Assembly: GCA_902363555.1 (NCBI GenBank)
Contig: CABJAM010000002.1
Location: 248,001-312,000 of the forward strand
Direction: 5' to 3'
DNA length: 64,000 nucleotides
Source: Lachnospiraceae bacterium
GTDB lineage: Bacteria > Bacillota > Clostridia > Lachnospirales > Lachnospiraceae
Under the pieces are notes generated by a model. The model was not told where the DNA came from. It did not search any database and worked only from the letters and a program-made list of their open reading frames with translations. Made by a program: the position numbers and the translations under genes. This document shows, piece after piece, positions 52,049 to 59,956 of the stretch (positions are counted from its first letter, which is position 1; each line of letters opens with the position of its first letter).

Positions 52049-52492
52049 TTAACTTGCAAGTTGCTCATTTTTCCAAATCATTACATACTCTTTTTGATTC
52101 GTATTTTCATCAGTGCTTTCAGATTGAATCACGAACTGTTCCCTTTGATAAAATTGTATTGCACGAGTATTCTTTTGATATACGCATAAACTCATATTAG
52201 ATTTAATACATTTTGCATACTCCAGCAACTGTTTTCCAATACCATTCGACTGAACGCCTTCCCTTACAAAAATCCCTTCAATATAATCATTCGATAATCC
52301 AATAAATCCATCTATTTGCTTTGTTACATCATCTTCATACACATATACTTCTACTTGAGGCAAAACACTTTCTACCATCTCGAAATTATCTGACCAATAT
52401 TCTTTTGAAATGAAGTAATGTGTTTTAATGTTTGTATCAAGCCAAATCTGCATTATGGCAGTTAAATCATGTTCCTCAAATACTCTAATCAT
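52049..52492 (-). CDS. GNAT-family N-acetyltransferase
   Basis: 147 residues. Starts MIRVFEEHDLTAIMQIWLDT; acetyl-CoA-binding motif A is GIFVREGVQSNGIGKQLLEY, and the C terminus has LCVYQKNTRAIQFYQREQFV as in RimI/Aac(6')-like enzymes. It acetylates an amine on a small molecule or protein; substrate unknown. GGAGAT precedes the ATG and the junction motif lies about 15 bp upstream of that. Confidence 0.88.
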   Translation of the reverse strand: MIRVFEEHDLTAIMQIWLDTNIKTHYFISKEYWSDNFEMVESVLPQVEVYVYEDDVTKQIDGFIGLSNDYIEGIFVREGVQSNGIGKQLLEYAKCIKSNMSLCVYQKNTRAIQFYQREQFVIQSESTDENTNQKEYVMIWKNEQLAS

Positions 52493-52507
52493 AATAATTT
52501 ATCTCCG

Positions 52508-52521
52508 TAAATTCTAATTTT
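52508..52521 (-). repeat. Junction motif copy
   Basis: AAAATTAGAATTTA on the minus strand, between the 69-residue gene and the acetyltransferase; it leads directly into the GGAGA ribosome site of the acetyltransferase. Confidence 0.55.
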
Positions 52522-52552
52522 CATTACTCCATATTACTTTAATAAACTAAAA

Positions 52553-52762
52553 TTACTCTTCGACTTTATTAAAAATCACCGTTTCCTCTTTCATAGATAT
52601 TTTACCAACTTGATAACCATACTCCATTAGTTCTTTTTTATATTTTAAAAATGAATGGTCTATGGGTATCCCTGCAATGTCAGCAATTTCATCAAAAGTC
52701 AATTTAATACATTGATTTCCATTTTTCTGTACATACTCCCATAAAGAATTGTATTTACTCAT
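52553..52762 (-). CDS. Small DUF7662-like protein
   Basis: 69 residues, GAGGAG ribosome site. MSKYNSLWEYVQKNGNQCIK, LTFDEIADIAGIPIDHSFLK and KYKKELMEYGYQVGKISMKE resemble a short family with the pattern S-K-Y-x-x-L...F-x-x-I...P-x-S-x; I know no function. It may bind DNA or a nucleotide (compact mixed alpha/beta). Single-gene unit in the cassette-like region. Confidence 0.65.
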   Translation of the reverse strand: MSKYNSLWEYVQKNGNQCIKLTFDEIADIAGIPIDHSFLKYKKELMEYGYQVGKISMKEETVIFNKVEE

Positions 52763-52779
52763 TGTTTTGTTCTCCTCTA

Positions 52780-52793
52780 CAAATTCTAATTTA
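52780..52793 (-). repeat. Junction motif copy
   Basis: TAAATTAGAATTTG on the minus strand, 2 bp after the VOC gene stop and running into TAGAGGAG, the ribosome site of the 69-residue gene. Confidence 0.6.
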
Positions 52794-52795
52794 TA

Positions 52796-53143
52796 CTAGA
52801 CAGAAAAACTTCTAAAATAAATTATATTTCTGTCAAGGTCATAAAAGCTCATATTAGTAGCTCCCCAAGGACGTTGCACAGGTTTTTCTATAATTTCAAC
52901 TCCCATTTCAAGTAGCTTCTGATATTCTGTCTCAATGTCTTCCACGGTAAATGCTAAAATTATATTCTGATTGTTGTTATTCTTGTGTGAACCATCATTA
53001 TATATCGTAAACTGTGTTTCTTCACATATTAGCGTCTGGTGTATTTCATCGCTGCTGTCATTATCTATTCTTAGCAATTGCTTATAAAAATTTGCAAGTG
53101 CTACCACATTGTTTGTGTTTAAACTCACTTCTCCAATCCGCAT
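52796..53143 (-). CDS. VOC-family (glyoxalase/bleomycin-resistance-like) protein
   Basis: 115 residues, GAGGGG ribosome site. MRIGEVSLNTNNVVALANFY and ILAFTVEDIETEYQKLLEMG with RPWGATNMSFYDLDRNIIYF give the paired beta-alpha-beta-beta-beta modules of the VOC superfamily. These bind metals and small molecules, acting as isomerases, dioxygenases or drug-binding proteins. The His usual near the N terminus is absent (VSLNTNN), so catalysis at the classic metal site is doubtful. Typical integron-style cassette cargo. Confidence 0.85.
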   Translation of the reverse strand: MRIGEVSLNTNNVVALANFYKQLLRIDNDSSDEIHQTLICEETQFTIYNDGSHKNNNNQNIILAFTVEDIETEYQKLLEMGVEIIEKPVQRPWGATNMSFYDLDRNIIYFRSFSV

Positions 53144-53175
53144 ATTTTCCCCTCAAAAAAATCCCGATTTGCATA

Positions 53176-53592
53176 TCAAAACTCGTATCTTGTTCCATGA
53201 GAGAGCAGCAGTCCGCTTGTTAATTCTACACATAAAATTATGGTATCCTCATCGTCAAAATTATTATGTCCGTTATCAATCCATTCAGCAAAGGCGTTCT
53301 TCAATTTCTCAGCTATTACATGATTATCGGCTTTTCCAAAATAGCCCAGGTTGATACCTTTTCCATGTGCAGTAAACCATTCGCCAGCTATTGCAAGAGC
53401 CGGATTGTTCTCTATGTGCTTCATTTTATTTGAAAGTGCATATGTAATAATATAAAATGCTCCATTGTCATAATAAGCATTTACATATCTCACATAAGGT
53501 ATTTCATTTTCTACTGTTGCCAATGCAATAATAGTATCCTTTCCAAAACGTTCTGTCATTATTTTTTCAGCCTCTTCACTCAATTTTTTCAT
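53176..53592 (-). CDS. Pyridoxamine 5'-phosphate oxidase-like flavin-binding protein
   Basis: 138 residues, GGAGATAG ribosome site. KDTIIALATVENEIPYVRYV, YIITYALSNKMKHIENNPAL and AIAGEWFTAHGKGINLGYFG fit the split-barrel FMN-binding PNPOx/general-stress-protein-26 fold. It probably binds FMN or F420-like cofactor and reduces small compounds; it is not a true PdxH by length. 32 bp upstream of the VOC gene in the same direction. Confidence 0.85.
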   Translation of the reverse strand: MKKLSEEAEKIMTERFGKDTIIALATVENEIPYVRYVNAYYDNGAFYIITYALSNKMKHIENNPALAIAGEWFTAHGKGINLGYFGKADNHVIAEKLKNAFAEWIDNGHNNFDDEDTIILCVELTSGLLLSHGTRYEF

Positions 53593-53749
53593 GGTACTAT
53601 CTCCTTTGCATTTTCATAGACCGTAGCACTGACATCGTCCAATGACATTTTTCTTTCCACTTCAATTATTTTTTACCACGGTTAAAAAATGTATAGTCAA
53701 CGTGAGGGGTTATGAACAAGTACTGCATCTATGTCGATATAATAGTCCA

Positions 53750-53931
53750 CTTAGAATGACCAACTCACACCAACCAAACCATTTGATATTAAACTCCCTT
53801 AATATTCCAGTTGCTTATTGGCAAAACCGTGTTGCCTTTCGGGAATCAACACTAATATCTACAGCAATTATAGCTTCCAAATTATAGAAATTAGGTTTGG
53901 TAGAAAATTCGGAAATTCCGAATTTTGTCAT
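53750..53931 (-). pseudogene. Remnant of a RhuM-family gene
   Basis: Minus-strand reading from 53931 gives SEFSTKPNFYNLEAIIAVDI, then SVDSRKATRF, an in-frame stop, and ATGILREFNIKWFG. Intact RhuM proteins have Y-N-L-(D/E)-x-I-I-x-V-G-Y-R-V...S-x-x-x-x-x-F-R-I-W-A-T...L-R-E-(Y/F)-I-I-K-G-F. Both ends are missing. A perfect inverted repeat AAATTCGGA/TCCGAATTT spans 53905-53925. The rest of the 53593-53968 gap shows nothing else. Confidence 0.65.
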
Positions 53932-53968
53932 AACAGCATCTCAGTCGGAACTATTGTAATCATGGAAT

Positions 53969-54526
53969 CTACCTCTTAATTTCCCGTATCATTGAATATT
54001 CATTTAGCAAAGTTCCATCTTTTAACCGTATGGCATTGGGCCTCACGCCAGTTATTCTAAAGCCCATTTTTTCATATAATGCTCTGGCTCGACTATTTCC
54101 CTCTACAAATTCTAATTCTATCTGAATTATGTTTGAATTATTCTCTGCTATATGTATCAGCTCCTGGAAAAGTCTTGTTCCAATCCCCTGATTCCAAAAT
54201 TCACTCAATAATGCAATGGCAACACTTGCCCGATGCCTTGTTTTTATTGCGTTACTCCATATAATATGGCAATTTCCAGCAACCTTTCCTTCCACCAAAC
54301 ATACAAGCATAGCCTCATTATCCGATTCATTTATTCGATCAAAAAGAACTTTTTCACCATCAATCGTATATTTACTGCATTCCTCAGGATATCGTAAAAT
54401 AAAGTCCGTTTCGCCTGCCGAAATACGCAGATAATCTAACATTCCCTGAATATCCTCATCCTTTGGACTGCGGATTAAAGCCGATCTCCCATCTTTCAGT
54501 TTAAATTCGATATCTTTAATAATCAT
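53969..54526 (-). CDS. GNAT-family N-acetyltransferase
   Basis: 185 residues, GCGGAGG ribosome site. VCLVEGKVAGNCHIIW, motif A ALLSEFWNQGIGTRLFQELI, and IQIELEFVEGNSRARALYEK with MGFRITGVRP give the complete GNAT fold, close to the RimJ/RimL-like group common on cassettes. Substrate unknown. Its coding sequence for IELEFVEG contains the junction motif (54106-54119), and both its ends occur in the two deletion elements (50872-51060, 55017-55201), so it or a close relative is the parent of those elements. Confidence 0.9.
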   Translation of the reverse strand: MIIKDIEFKLKDGRSALIRSPKDEDIQGMLDYLRISAGETDFILRYPEECSKYTIDGEKVLFDRINESDNEAMLVCLVEGKVAGNCHIIWSNAIKTRHRASVAIALLSEFWNQGIGTRLFQELIHIAENNSNIIQIELEFVEGNSRARALYEKMGFRITGVRPNAIRLKDGTLLNEYSMIREIKR

Positions 54527-54564
54527 ATTCTGCCTCCGCTAATTTGATTTTTAACAAACTCTTA

Positions 54565-54987
54565 TTACACGGTTTCGGTTGCTTCCTGCTTTTTTATAAA
54601 ATCGTAAGCGAAAGATACTACTTCACACGTAAGCTTTTCGCACATATGAGGCGGGTCGTTATCTGTAAAACCATTAGGACGCAAATGGTAACATTTTAAC
54701 GAACCAAACCGCTGCGTAAATGCTTCTGCATAATTGTAGCAAACAGACACAATCGTTTTTTCATTTTTTCCAAGCTGACTGTAATAAATTCCTATAAACA
54801 TTAAGCCACCCTCAACCAACCCACATTGTGCTCTGAATCCTCCTGCACCATGTAAACCAATAGCTGATTGGAGTGTTTGTGCATTAAATTCAATATTAAA
54901 GAGTTTTCCCAAGCAAATTAAAATGGTTCTTGCACAATTTATATCATTATTCCAATATAGCTCATGTACTTTTTCTTTTATATTCAC
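54565..54987 (-). CDS. C-GCAxxG-C-C family protein
   Basis: 140 residues from the GTG at 54987, 6-7 nt after GAGGTG; an upstream TTG at 55005 has no ribosome site. INCARTILICLGKLFNIEFN, LHGAGGFRAQCGLVEGGLMF and CYHLRPNGF followed by HMCEKLTCEVV match the cysteine-containing C_GCAxxG_C_C family (four conserved Cys, here several retained; the GCA motif reads GAG). Members are suspected redox proteins linked to thiol or selenium metabolism; the role is unproven. Confidence 0.7.
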   Translation of the reverse strand: MNIKEKVHELYWNNDINCARTILICLGKLFNIEFNAQTLQSAIGLHGAGGFRAQCGLVEGGLMFIGIYYSQLGKNEKTIVSVCYNYAEAFTQRFGSLKCYHLRPNGFTDNDPPHMCEKLTCEVVSFAYDFIKKQEATETV

Positions 54988-55002
54988 TTTAGACACCTCA
55001 TA

Positions 55003-55016
55003 CAAATTCTAATTCT
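55003..55016 (-). repeat. Junction motif copy
   Basis: AGAATTAGAATTTG on the minus strand. It is the end of GNAT-derived element copy 2 and leads into the GAGGTG ribosome site of the C-GCAxxG-C-C gene. Confidence 0.6.
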
Positions 55017-55201
55017 ATCTGCATTATGTTTGAATTATTCTCTGCGATATGTATTAGCTCCTGGAAAAATCTTGTTCCAATCCTCTGATTCCAAAATTTA
55101 CTCAGTAATGCAATCACAACACTTGCCCGATGCCTTGTTTACAGTTTAAATTCAATATCTTTAATAATTATATTCTGCCTCCGCAAACTGGGATTTATAA
55201 C
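55017..55201 (-). repeat. GNAT-derived deletion element, copy 2
   Basis: Same architecture as 50872-51060: both ends of the acetyltransferase gene with the middle deleted at the same junction, and ATA in place of the start codon. It abuts the stop of the SGNH-like gene, just as copy 1 abuts the XRE stop. Confidence 0.75.
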
Positions 55202-56032
55202 CTACTTTAAAAATTTCATCACTTCTTCCCAAGAACATTTTCCCAAAGTAAACTGTTCTAAAGCTATGTATCTTTTTTCCGCAACAGTGTGTTCTTTTTC
55301 AAGGCATTTTTCTACAAGTTTGGCTTCGTCATCTAATGGCATGTTCACGTTTGATTTTGTCTGATAAGCCTCAAAATATCTTAAACCAAATCTTCTTTGG
55401 GACTCTGCATTGACATGAATGCCATCAGGATTAGAGTACAATTTTTCTCCAGTCACAAAATAACAGTTGTCATTATTTTCTGTGTATCTGAATAATTCTT
55501 GATTAACCAAATCGTGTTCTATACAACTCCGACCAAAACCAGATTTCCCCAAATAATCTCCTAAACCACCAATGATAAATGGAACGTCTGAAGCACATAA
55601 TTCTTTTCTAATTGAATTAACCAGGACATCAAGTTTTTGATAATAGTCTTTATATTTCCCACCATAACTATCACTTTCTCCTTGATGCCATAAGATTGCA
55701 ATCAACTCGCTGGTTTCCATTGCAAACTTTGTCTCACTAATTGCATGGCGAAATAAAGTCCCCTCAACATTCCATTCATCAATAGAACTTCCACCTTCTG
55801 CACAAGGAATTAGTCCAATTTGTTCGCTTTCATTCGCATTACACCATGCCTGTGCAAATGATGCCGCAGGTCCAACGCCAGCAACAGATCTATCAAAGTG
55901 AAGTGGTTCTGCCATCATCTGCCATCTGCCATTTCTCAGCATAAGAATATTTTCATTATAAATTGGCATGACCTCATGGAAAAACCCACGTCCTGCCATA
56001 TTTGATTGACCTATAAGTAAAACTGATTTCAT
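55202..56032 (-). CDS. SGNH-type sialate/carbohydrate O-acetylesterase-like protein
   Basis: 276 residues from the ATG at 56032 (GGAGGAG 8 nt upstream); codons further upstream belong to other material. MKSVLLIGQSNMAGRGFFHE has the nucleophile Ser of block I (GQSNMAGRG), GVGPAASFAQAW and LIPCAEGGSSIDEW follow, ILWHQGESDSYGG is block III, and NPDGIHVNAESQRRFG carries the Asp-x-x-His pair. No signal peptide. It should remove acetyl groups from a carbohydrate. A tail of about 45 residues after the catalytic domain has no recognised role. Confidence 0.88.
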   Translation of the reverse strand: MKSVLLIGQSNMAGRGFFHEVMPIYNENILMLRNGRWQMMAEPLHFDRSVAGVGPAASFAQAWCNANESEQIGLIPCAEGGSSIDEWNVEGTLFRHAISETKFAMETSELIAILWHQGESDSYGGKYKDYYQKLDVLVNSIRKELCASDVPFIIGGLGDYLGKSGFGRSCIEHDLVNQELFRYTENNDNCYFVTGEKLYSNPDGIHVNAESQRRFGLRYFEAYQTKSNVNMPLDDEAKLVEKCLEKEHTVAEKRYIALEQFTLGKCSWEEVMKFLK

Positions 56033-56046
56033 TTTTCTATCTCCTC

Positions 56047-56060
56047 CAAATTCTAATTTG
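56047..56060 (-). repeat. Junction motif copy
   Basis: CAAATTAGAATTTG on the minus strand, running directly into GGAGGAG, the ribosome site of the SGNH gene. Its TAG is the stop of the acetyltransferase remnant at 56053-56127. Confidence 0.6.
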
Positions 56061-56127
56061 TTGCGCAGCATGTAAAAGCTCTGCCCTTCGACTTTTTGAA
56101 GCCAAGCCGGGAGTACAGTGCTACCAT
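56053..56127 (-). pseudogene. C-terminal remnant of an acetyltransferase
   Basis: Reads MVALYSRLGFKKSKGRAF and six more residues to a stop. The NMVALYSRLGFKK pattern is the usual last helix-strand of GNAT enzymes (x-x-A-L-Y-x-x-L-G-F). Only this end remains; the stop codon lies inside the junction motif. Confidence 0.55.
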
Positions 56128-56129
56128 GT

Positions 56130-56270
56130 TTATTTTTCAAAACATCCATTAATCGAAAAGCCAAGTCCAACGAGGCCAATGATAAGGGTTACCAACCCCA
56201 TTCCAGATGAAATAAGCGCAAACACCAATGCAAAAAGCAAAATACTGATTCCAAGACCAATTTTTTTCAT
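56130..56270 (-). CDS. Small hydrophobic membrane protein
   Basis: 46 residues, ATG at 56270 with GAGGGG 9 nt upstream. Reads MKKIGLGISILLFALVFALI, then a Ser-Ser-Gly-Met-Gly turn, a second hydrophobic run and NGCFEK at the end: two short membrane helices, hairpin topology. Unknown function. It begins the cassette-like region on the right side. Confidence 0.6.
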   Translation of the reverse strand: MKKIGLGISILLFALVFALISSGMGLVTLIIGLVGLGFSINGCFEK

Positions 56271-56522
56271 TTATAATACCCCTCTCTATAAAACTTCATT
56301 TAGCTTCAAAATCGTTGCAATTGTTATATTTTCATTTTACCATACAGGTATGGACTTTTCTATAAATTTCCCCTTATATTTTAGGGAACAGAGAATGCGG
56401 CACTTTTGTACATCCTTCGCAGTAAATGCGCAAACCTGTCTGAACTGCTGCAAAACGGTGACTACTCATCGATTTTCTTTTACTTTGTCTGGGAATTATA
56501 GTAAAATAATAACAATAATATT

Positions 56523-56551
56523 GTAACAGTTCAAACGGGCCGAACTGTTAC
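56523..56551. repeat. GTAACAGTTC palindrome ahead of the kinase gene
   Basis: GTAACAGTTC (56523-56532) and GAACTGTTAC (56542-56551) form a perfect 10-bp stem with a 9-nt loop, 32 bp before the kinase start. A relative is in 24555-24583 and a half-similar one near 38939. The preceding stretch 56271-56522 is AT-rich and shows no gene; it should hold the promoters of the kinase and of the small membrane protein. Confidence 0.55.
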
Positions 56552-56582
56552 GCACAACCGCACCCAAAAAGGAGACCAAGCC

Positions 56583-58559
56583 ATGCCAAACCCCAGTATG
56601 AAATCCACCTGGCAAAAACTTCAAAATCATATGTCCTTTGGCACCCGCCTGTTTGCCGCCTTTTTTGCAGTCTCCATCCCTGTGCTCATCATCATATCCT
56701 TCGGTCTGTACATCTTTTTAAACAGGGGAAGCCAGGAGACGATCTCCCGCACGATGCTCCAGACGCTGGAGCGCACCCGAAGCTCTGTGGAAAATGTAAT
56801 TACAGATACGGAAAGCCTGTCCCGCAACATCATCTATGATACGGATGTACAGACACTGCTATCGGATGCTGCTGCCGGCGACCCTTATCCGGAAACCGAT
56901 AATGTAAAATATTTCATCAACAGCTTTATTGTAAATCGGGAGTATATTGAAAGTGTGGTGCTCATGGGAAATGATGACACACTGTTCTCCACAGAAAAAG
57001 CCTACACCAACATCAGCAGCAAAAAACAGATTGAAAAGAAATGGTGGTACCCACTGCTGAACACATCCGATGAAGCTTTCGACTGGTATCCCTATGCCAA
57101 AACCGACGGCCAGCTTCCGGATATGCAGGCGGCTGACGGTGCTCTCAATACAGCTTCCCGCCATCTGATGCTGACCCGGACGATCCGCAGCGTGGATGAC
57201 TACCAGACGCCGGTCGGCCGTATGATGATTTACCTGAAGGACAGCTACATGCTGGATCTGCTCAATGAAATTTCGTGGGGCGATACACTCAGTGTATGGA
57301 TCTGCGACAGTGACGGCCGTCCGCTCTTATTCAATGACAGTGCCATGGAACGCATGGGCATGCTTGGCAGCGTCTTCACCCCAGAGCTTCTGAGCGATCC
57401 TGCCGATGCAGCCGGCGTAGGCCAAAGTACGATTTTAACGCTTGATGGCCGCAAATATGTGGCGGGCCTGGAAAGCTTCTCCGAGGGTTCCTGGAATGTT
57501 GCCATGCTCGTTCCTCTGTCCGAGGTCAATGAGAACCGCTTTATTGTCATCGTGCAGATTTTATGCATGGTGCTGCTCATACTGATTATTGTCATTGTTG
57601 TATCCAAAATCACATCGCAGACGCTTTCCAAGCCCATACGGCAGATATCGGAGATCATGGATACCTATCAAAATCTTACGCCAGATGCCCTGAGTCAGAC
57701 GTCTCCCGAAAATCCAGGAACCTACGTCGCTGCGGCCGCAGGCTCGGATACCTCCGGACGACGCGTGGCAGCCGCAGTTTCGGACAATCTGGAATTTGAA
57801 AAGCGCCGGGATGAGGTCGGCACGATCTATCGTTCCTATGAGCAGCTCGTACAGCGCATGGAAACACTCATCCGGGAAATCTACATTAAGGATCTGGAGA
57901 AGAAGGACGCGGAGCTGGCGCTGATGCAATCCCAGATCAATCCCCATTTCCTGTACAACACGCTGGATTCCATCAATTGGATGGCCATGGCCAACGGTCA
58001 GGATGAAATAAGCGAAATGGTCACAGCGCTATCGGATACTTTCCGGCTGAGTCTGAAACGCACCAACAGCTCCTATATTTCCGTTGGTCAGGAGCTGGAA
58101 TATCTGGACAGCTATCTGACGCTGCAAAAATACCGTTTCGGCGGCCGTCTGACCTATGGTTTTGACGTACCGGAAAATATACGGGAGCTTTATCTGCTCC
58201 GTTTTCTGCTCCAGCCGCTTGTGGAAAATGGTATTAAGCACGGAATAAGCCCCCGGGAGGAGGGCGGCCGCATTGATATCACCATGAGGATACTTCCGGA
58301 TGATCCTTCCATCCTGGAAATTCATGTGATCAATGACGGCGATGCCATCGACCTGGAGGCTATGGAAGAGCTTCTGGATTTTGACGCCCGGACGCAGACT
58401 TTCCTTTCCTTTGATCAGAACAGCTACGGTCTGCAAAATATCAGCCGCCGGATAAAAATAGTTCATGGAGCCGGGTTCGGCGTCCGCTTTACCGTCACCG
58501 AGGACCGGCGCACCGCCTGCCGGCTGCTGCTCCCGGTCGTTCCCACAGACCCAACATAA
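56583..58559 (+). CDS. YesM-type sensor histidine kinase
   Basis: 658 residues, AAGGAGA ribosome site. Membrane helix 1 at about 22-46, an extracellular sensor of dCache type (about 47-318), membrane helix 2 at about 320-345, a HAMP region, then the His_kinase domain with His455 in SQINPHFLYNTLDSINWMA and a HATPase with RFLLQPLVENGIKHGISP. The HAMP is interrupted by about 40 residues rich in Ala, Gly, Ser and Pro (roughly 372-405), unusual in a signal-transmitting linker. It should phosphorylate the YesN-type regulator at 60291, although an MFS gene on the other strand lies between. Such pairs usually control polysaccharide utilisation genes. Confidence 0.9.
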   Translation: MPNPSMKSTWQKLQNHMSFGTRLFAAFFAVSIPVLIIISFGLYIFLNRGSQETISRTMLQTLERTRSSVENVITDTESLSRNIIYDTDVQTLLSDAAAGDPYPETDNVKYFINSFIVNREYIESVVLMGNDDTLFSTEKAYTNISSKKQIEKKWWYPLLNTSDEAFDWYPYAKTDGQLPDMQAADGALNTASRHLMLTRTIRSVDDYQTPVGRMMIYLKDSYMLDLLNEISWGDTLSVWICDSDGRPLLFNDSAMERMGMLGSVFTPELLSDPADAAGVGQSTILTLDGRKYVAGLESFSEGSWNVAMLVPLSEVNENRFIVIVQILCMVLLILIIVIVVSKITSQTLSKPIRQISEIMDTYQNLTPDALSQTSPENPGTYVAAAAGSDTSGRRVAAAVSDNLEFEKRRDEVGTIYRSYEQLVQRMETLIREIYIKDLEKKDAELALMQSQINPHFLYNTLDSINWMAMANGQDEISEMVTALSDTFRLSLKRTNSSYISVGQELEYLDSYLTLQKYRFGGRLTYGFDVPENIRELYLLRFLLQPLVENGIKHGISPREEGGRIDITMRILPDDPSILEIHVINDGDAIDLEAMEELLDFDARTQTFLSFDQNSYGLQNISRRIKIVHGAGFGVRFTVTEDRRTACRLLLPVVPTDPT

Positions 58560-58627
58560 CGCGCCAGACGCGCATGAGCGCTCCGGTCCCACACGGCTCA
58601 CGATCACTTACCGATGCGCTTATAATC

Positions 58628-59956
58628 TTAGTCCGCGTTGACTCCGCTCACATTTCCGCGAATGCTGGACGCGGCTTCGTTCTTATGGGCCGCCTGCCAG
58701 TCCTTATTATACCGGTGTTCGTCCACAAACAGCACCAGTACGATATTCACGGCGGCGACTCCGGCAAATACAAGATAGGCGTATCTCAGATTTCCGGTAA
58801 GATTGAGTACCACACCATTGACAGCAAAGCAGAGGGCGGTCACAAGCCCCTGGATGGGGAATATAACGCCGTTGACCTTATCAAAGCCGTGGCGCCCGAA
58901 AATCGATGCCGGCAGTGATGTGGTAAAGTTGGCGGAGCCGCCGATAGCCATACCGATCATAAAAATAGACACGTAAATCCCGGCCTTCGTCTCGCTCACA
59001 TTGCACAGCAGTGCGGTAATATACCAGAAGCCAAACAATATCATCGTTTTCTTTGTGCCGATCTTATCATCCAGCACGCCGATGAACCAGGAACCGAACA
59101 CGCCGATGCAGGCCAGCAGCGTCATAATGGACACCGCCTCCACCTGTGTAAAGCCCAGCGACATATTGCGGACCACAAGCTGGCTCATAACCCCCACGGA
59201 GCAGATCTGGAAAAATCCGGTAGTGATAGCGGCCAGCCACAGCTCCTTTGTAGCCAGCAGCTTTTTCGTCGTCCAGCCGCCGTCGCCGGAAACCTTATCG
59301 ACAAAATATTCGCTTTTGTAAACCTCATCGGAAACATTATCCGGATTTAATCCCCGCTCCTGGGGTGTGTTTCTGATAAATACAAAGCCCAGAATACCTA
59401 AAATGATCGCGGTCGCCGCCGGAACCATGACACCCTGGCCTACACCGAATCTCCCCACAAGGAAGGTGATCAGCGGCACATAAAATGCCGACGCCAGATT
59501 ATGCCCCATGGTCGTATACCCCATGACAACACCTTTTTTCTTCGGAAACCACTGAGCCACCAGAGTGCCCCCGGCAATATAGCCCGCCGACATAATGCCG
59601 CCCACCACGAAGCACATGGCAATGGTATAAACCGCCAGATTCGGCGCATTTCCTATACATATGTAGCCCACACCGGCAAGGATCGTAAATATGCCTGAGG
59701 TCAGCCGCGCGCCGATTTTCCGGTTGATCTGGCCAATAACTATAAAAAACAGGACGCCGACAATCCCGGCCACCGAGTTCATGGTCAGCACAGTTCCCGA
59801 GGAAACGCCCAGACGCTCAGCCACCGCCGGCGCTGTGATATTGGACCCGTCATTGACAAAGCCCACATAAAACCAGAACATAGCCATGCAGTAGAAAATA
59901 GTTCCCCAACCGGCCTTACCAAATTTCACAAGTGAATTTTTGTTTCCGTCTTTCAT
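58628..59956 (-). CDS. MFS transporter (oxalate/formate antiporter-like group)
   Basis: 442 residues from the ATG at 59956 (GGGAGGAG upstream). Twelve membrane helices; MFWFYVGFVNDGSNITAPAV in helix 1, GQINRKIGARLTSGIFTIL between helices 2 and 3, and GVLDDKIGTKKTMILFGFWY between helices 8 and 9 are MFS signatures. WFPKKKGVVMGYTTMGHNLA in the helix 4-5 region resembles OFA-type carboxylate carriers. It may move an organic acid. It lies between the kinase and regulator genes on the opposite strand, so it may be their target. The 334-bp gap to 60290 is AT-rich and must carry both promoters; I see no other feature in it. Confidence 0.88.
   Translation of the reverse strand: MKDGNKNSLVKFGKAGWGTIFYCMAMFWFYVGFVNDGSNITAPAVAERLGVSSGTVLTMNSVAGIVGVLFFIVIGQINRKIGARLTSGIFTILAGVGYICIGNAPNLAVYTIAMCFVVGGIMSAGYIAGGTLVAQWFPKKKGVVMGYTTMGHNLASAFYVPLITFLVGRFGVGQGVMVPAATAIILGILGFVFIRNTPQERGLNPDNVSDEVYKSEYFVDKVSGDGGWTTKKLLATKELWLAAITTGFFQICSVGVMSQLVVRNMSLGFTQVEAVSIMTLLACIGVFGSWFIGVLDDKIGTKKTMILFGFWYITALLCNVSETKAGIYVSIFMIGMAIGGSANFTTSLPASIFGRHGFDKVNGVIFPIQGLVTALCFAVNGVVLNLTGNLRYAYLVFAGVAAVNIVLVLFVDEHRYNKDWQAAHKNEAASSIRGNVSGVNAD

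Noticed and set aside
53642..53887. Plus-strand 81-codon frame
   Set aside because: It is antisense to the RhuM remnant and has no recognisable family or ribosome site.
50386..56270. Classical integron with attC sites
   Set aside because: No integrase gene and no GTTRRRY/RYYYAAC core pairs at the boundaries; kept only as an integron-like finding.
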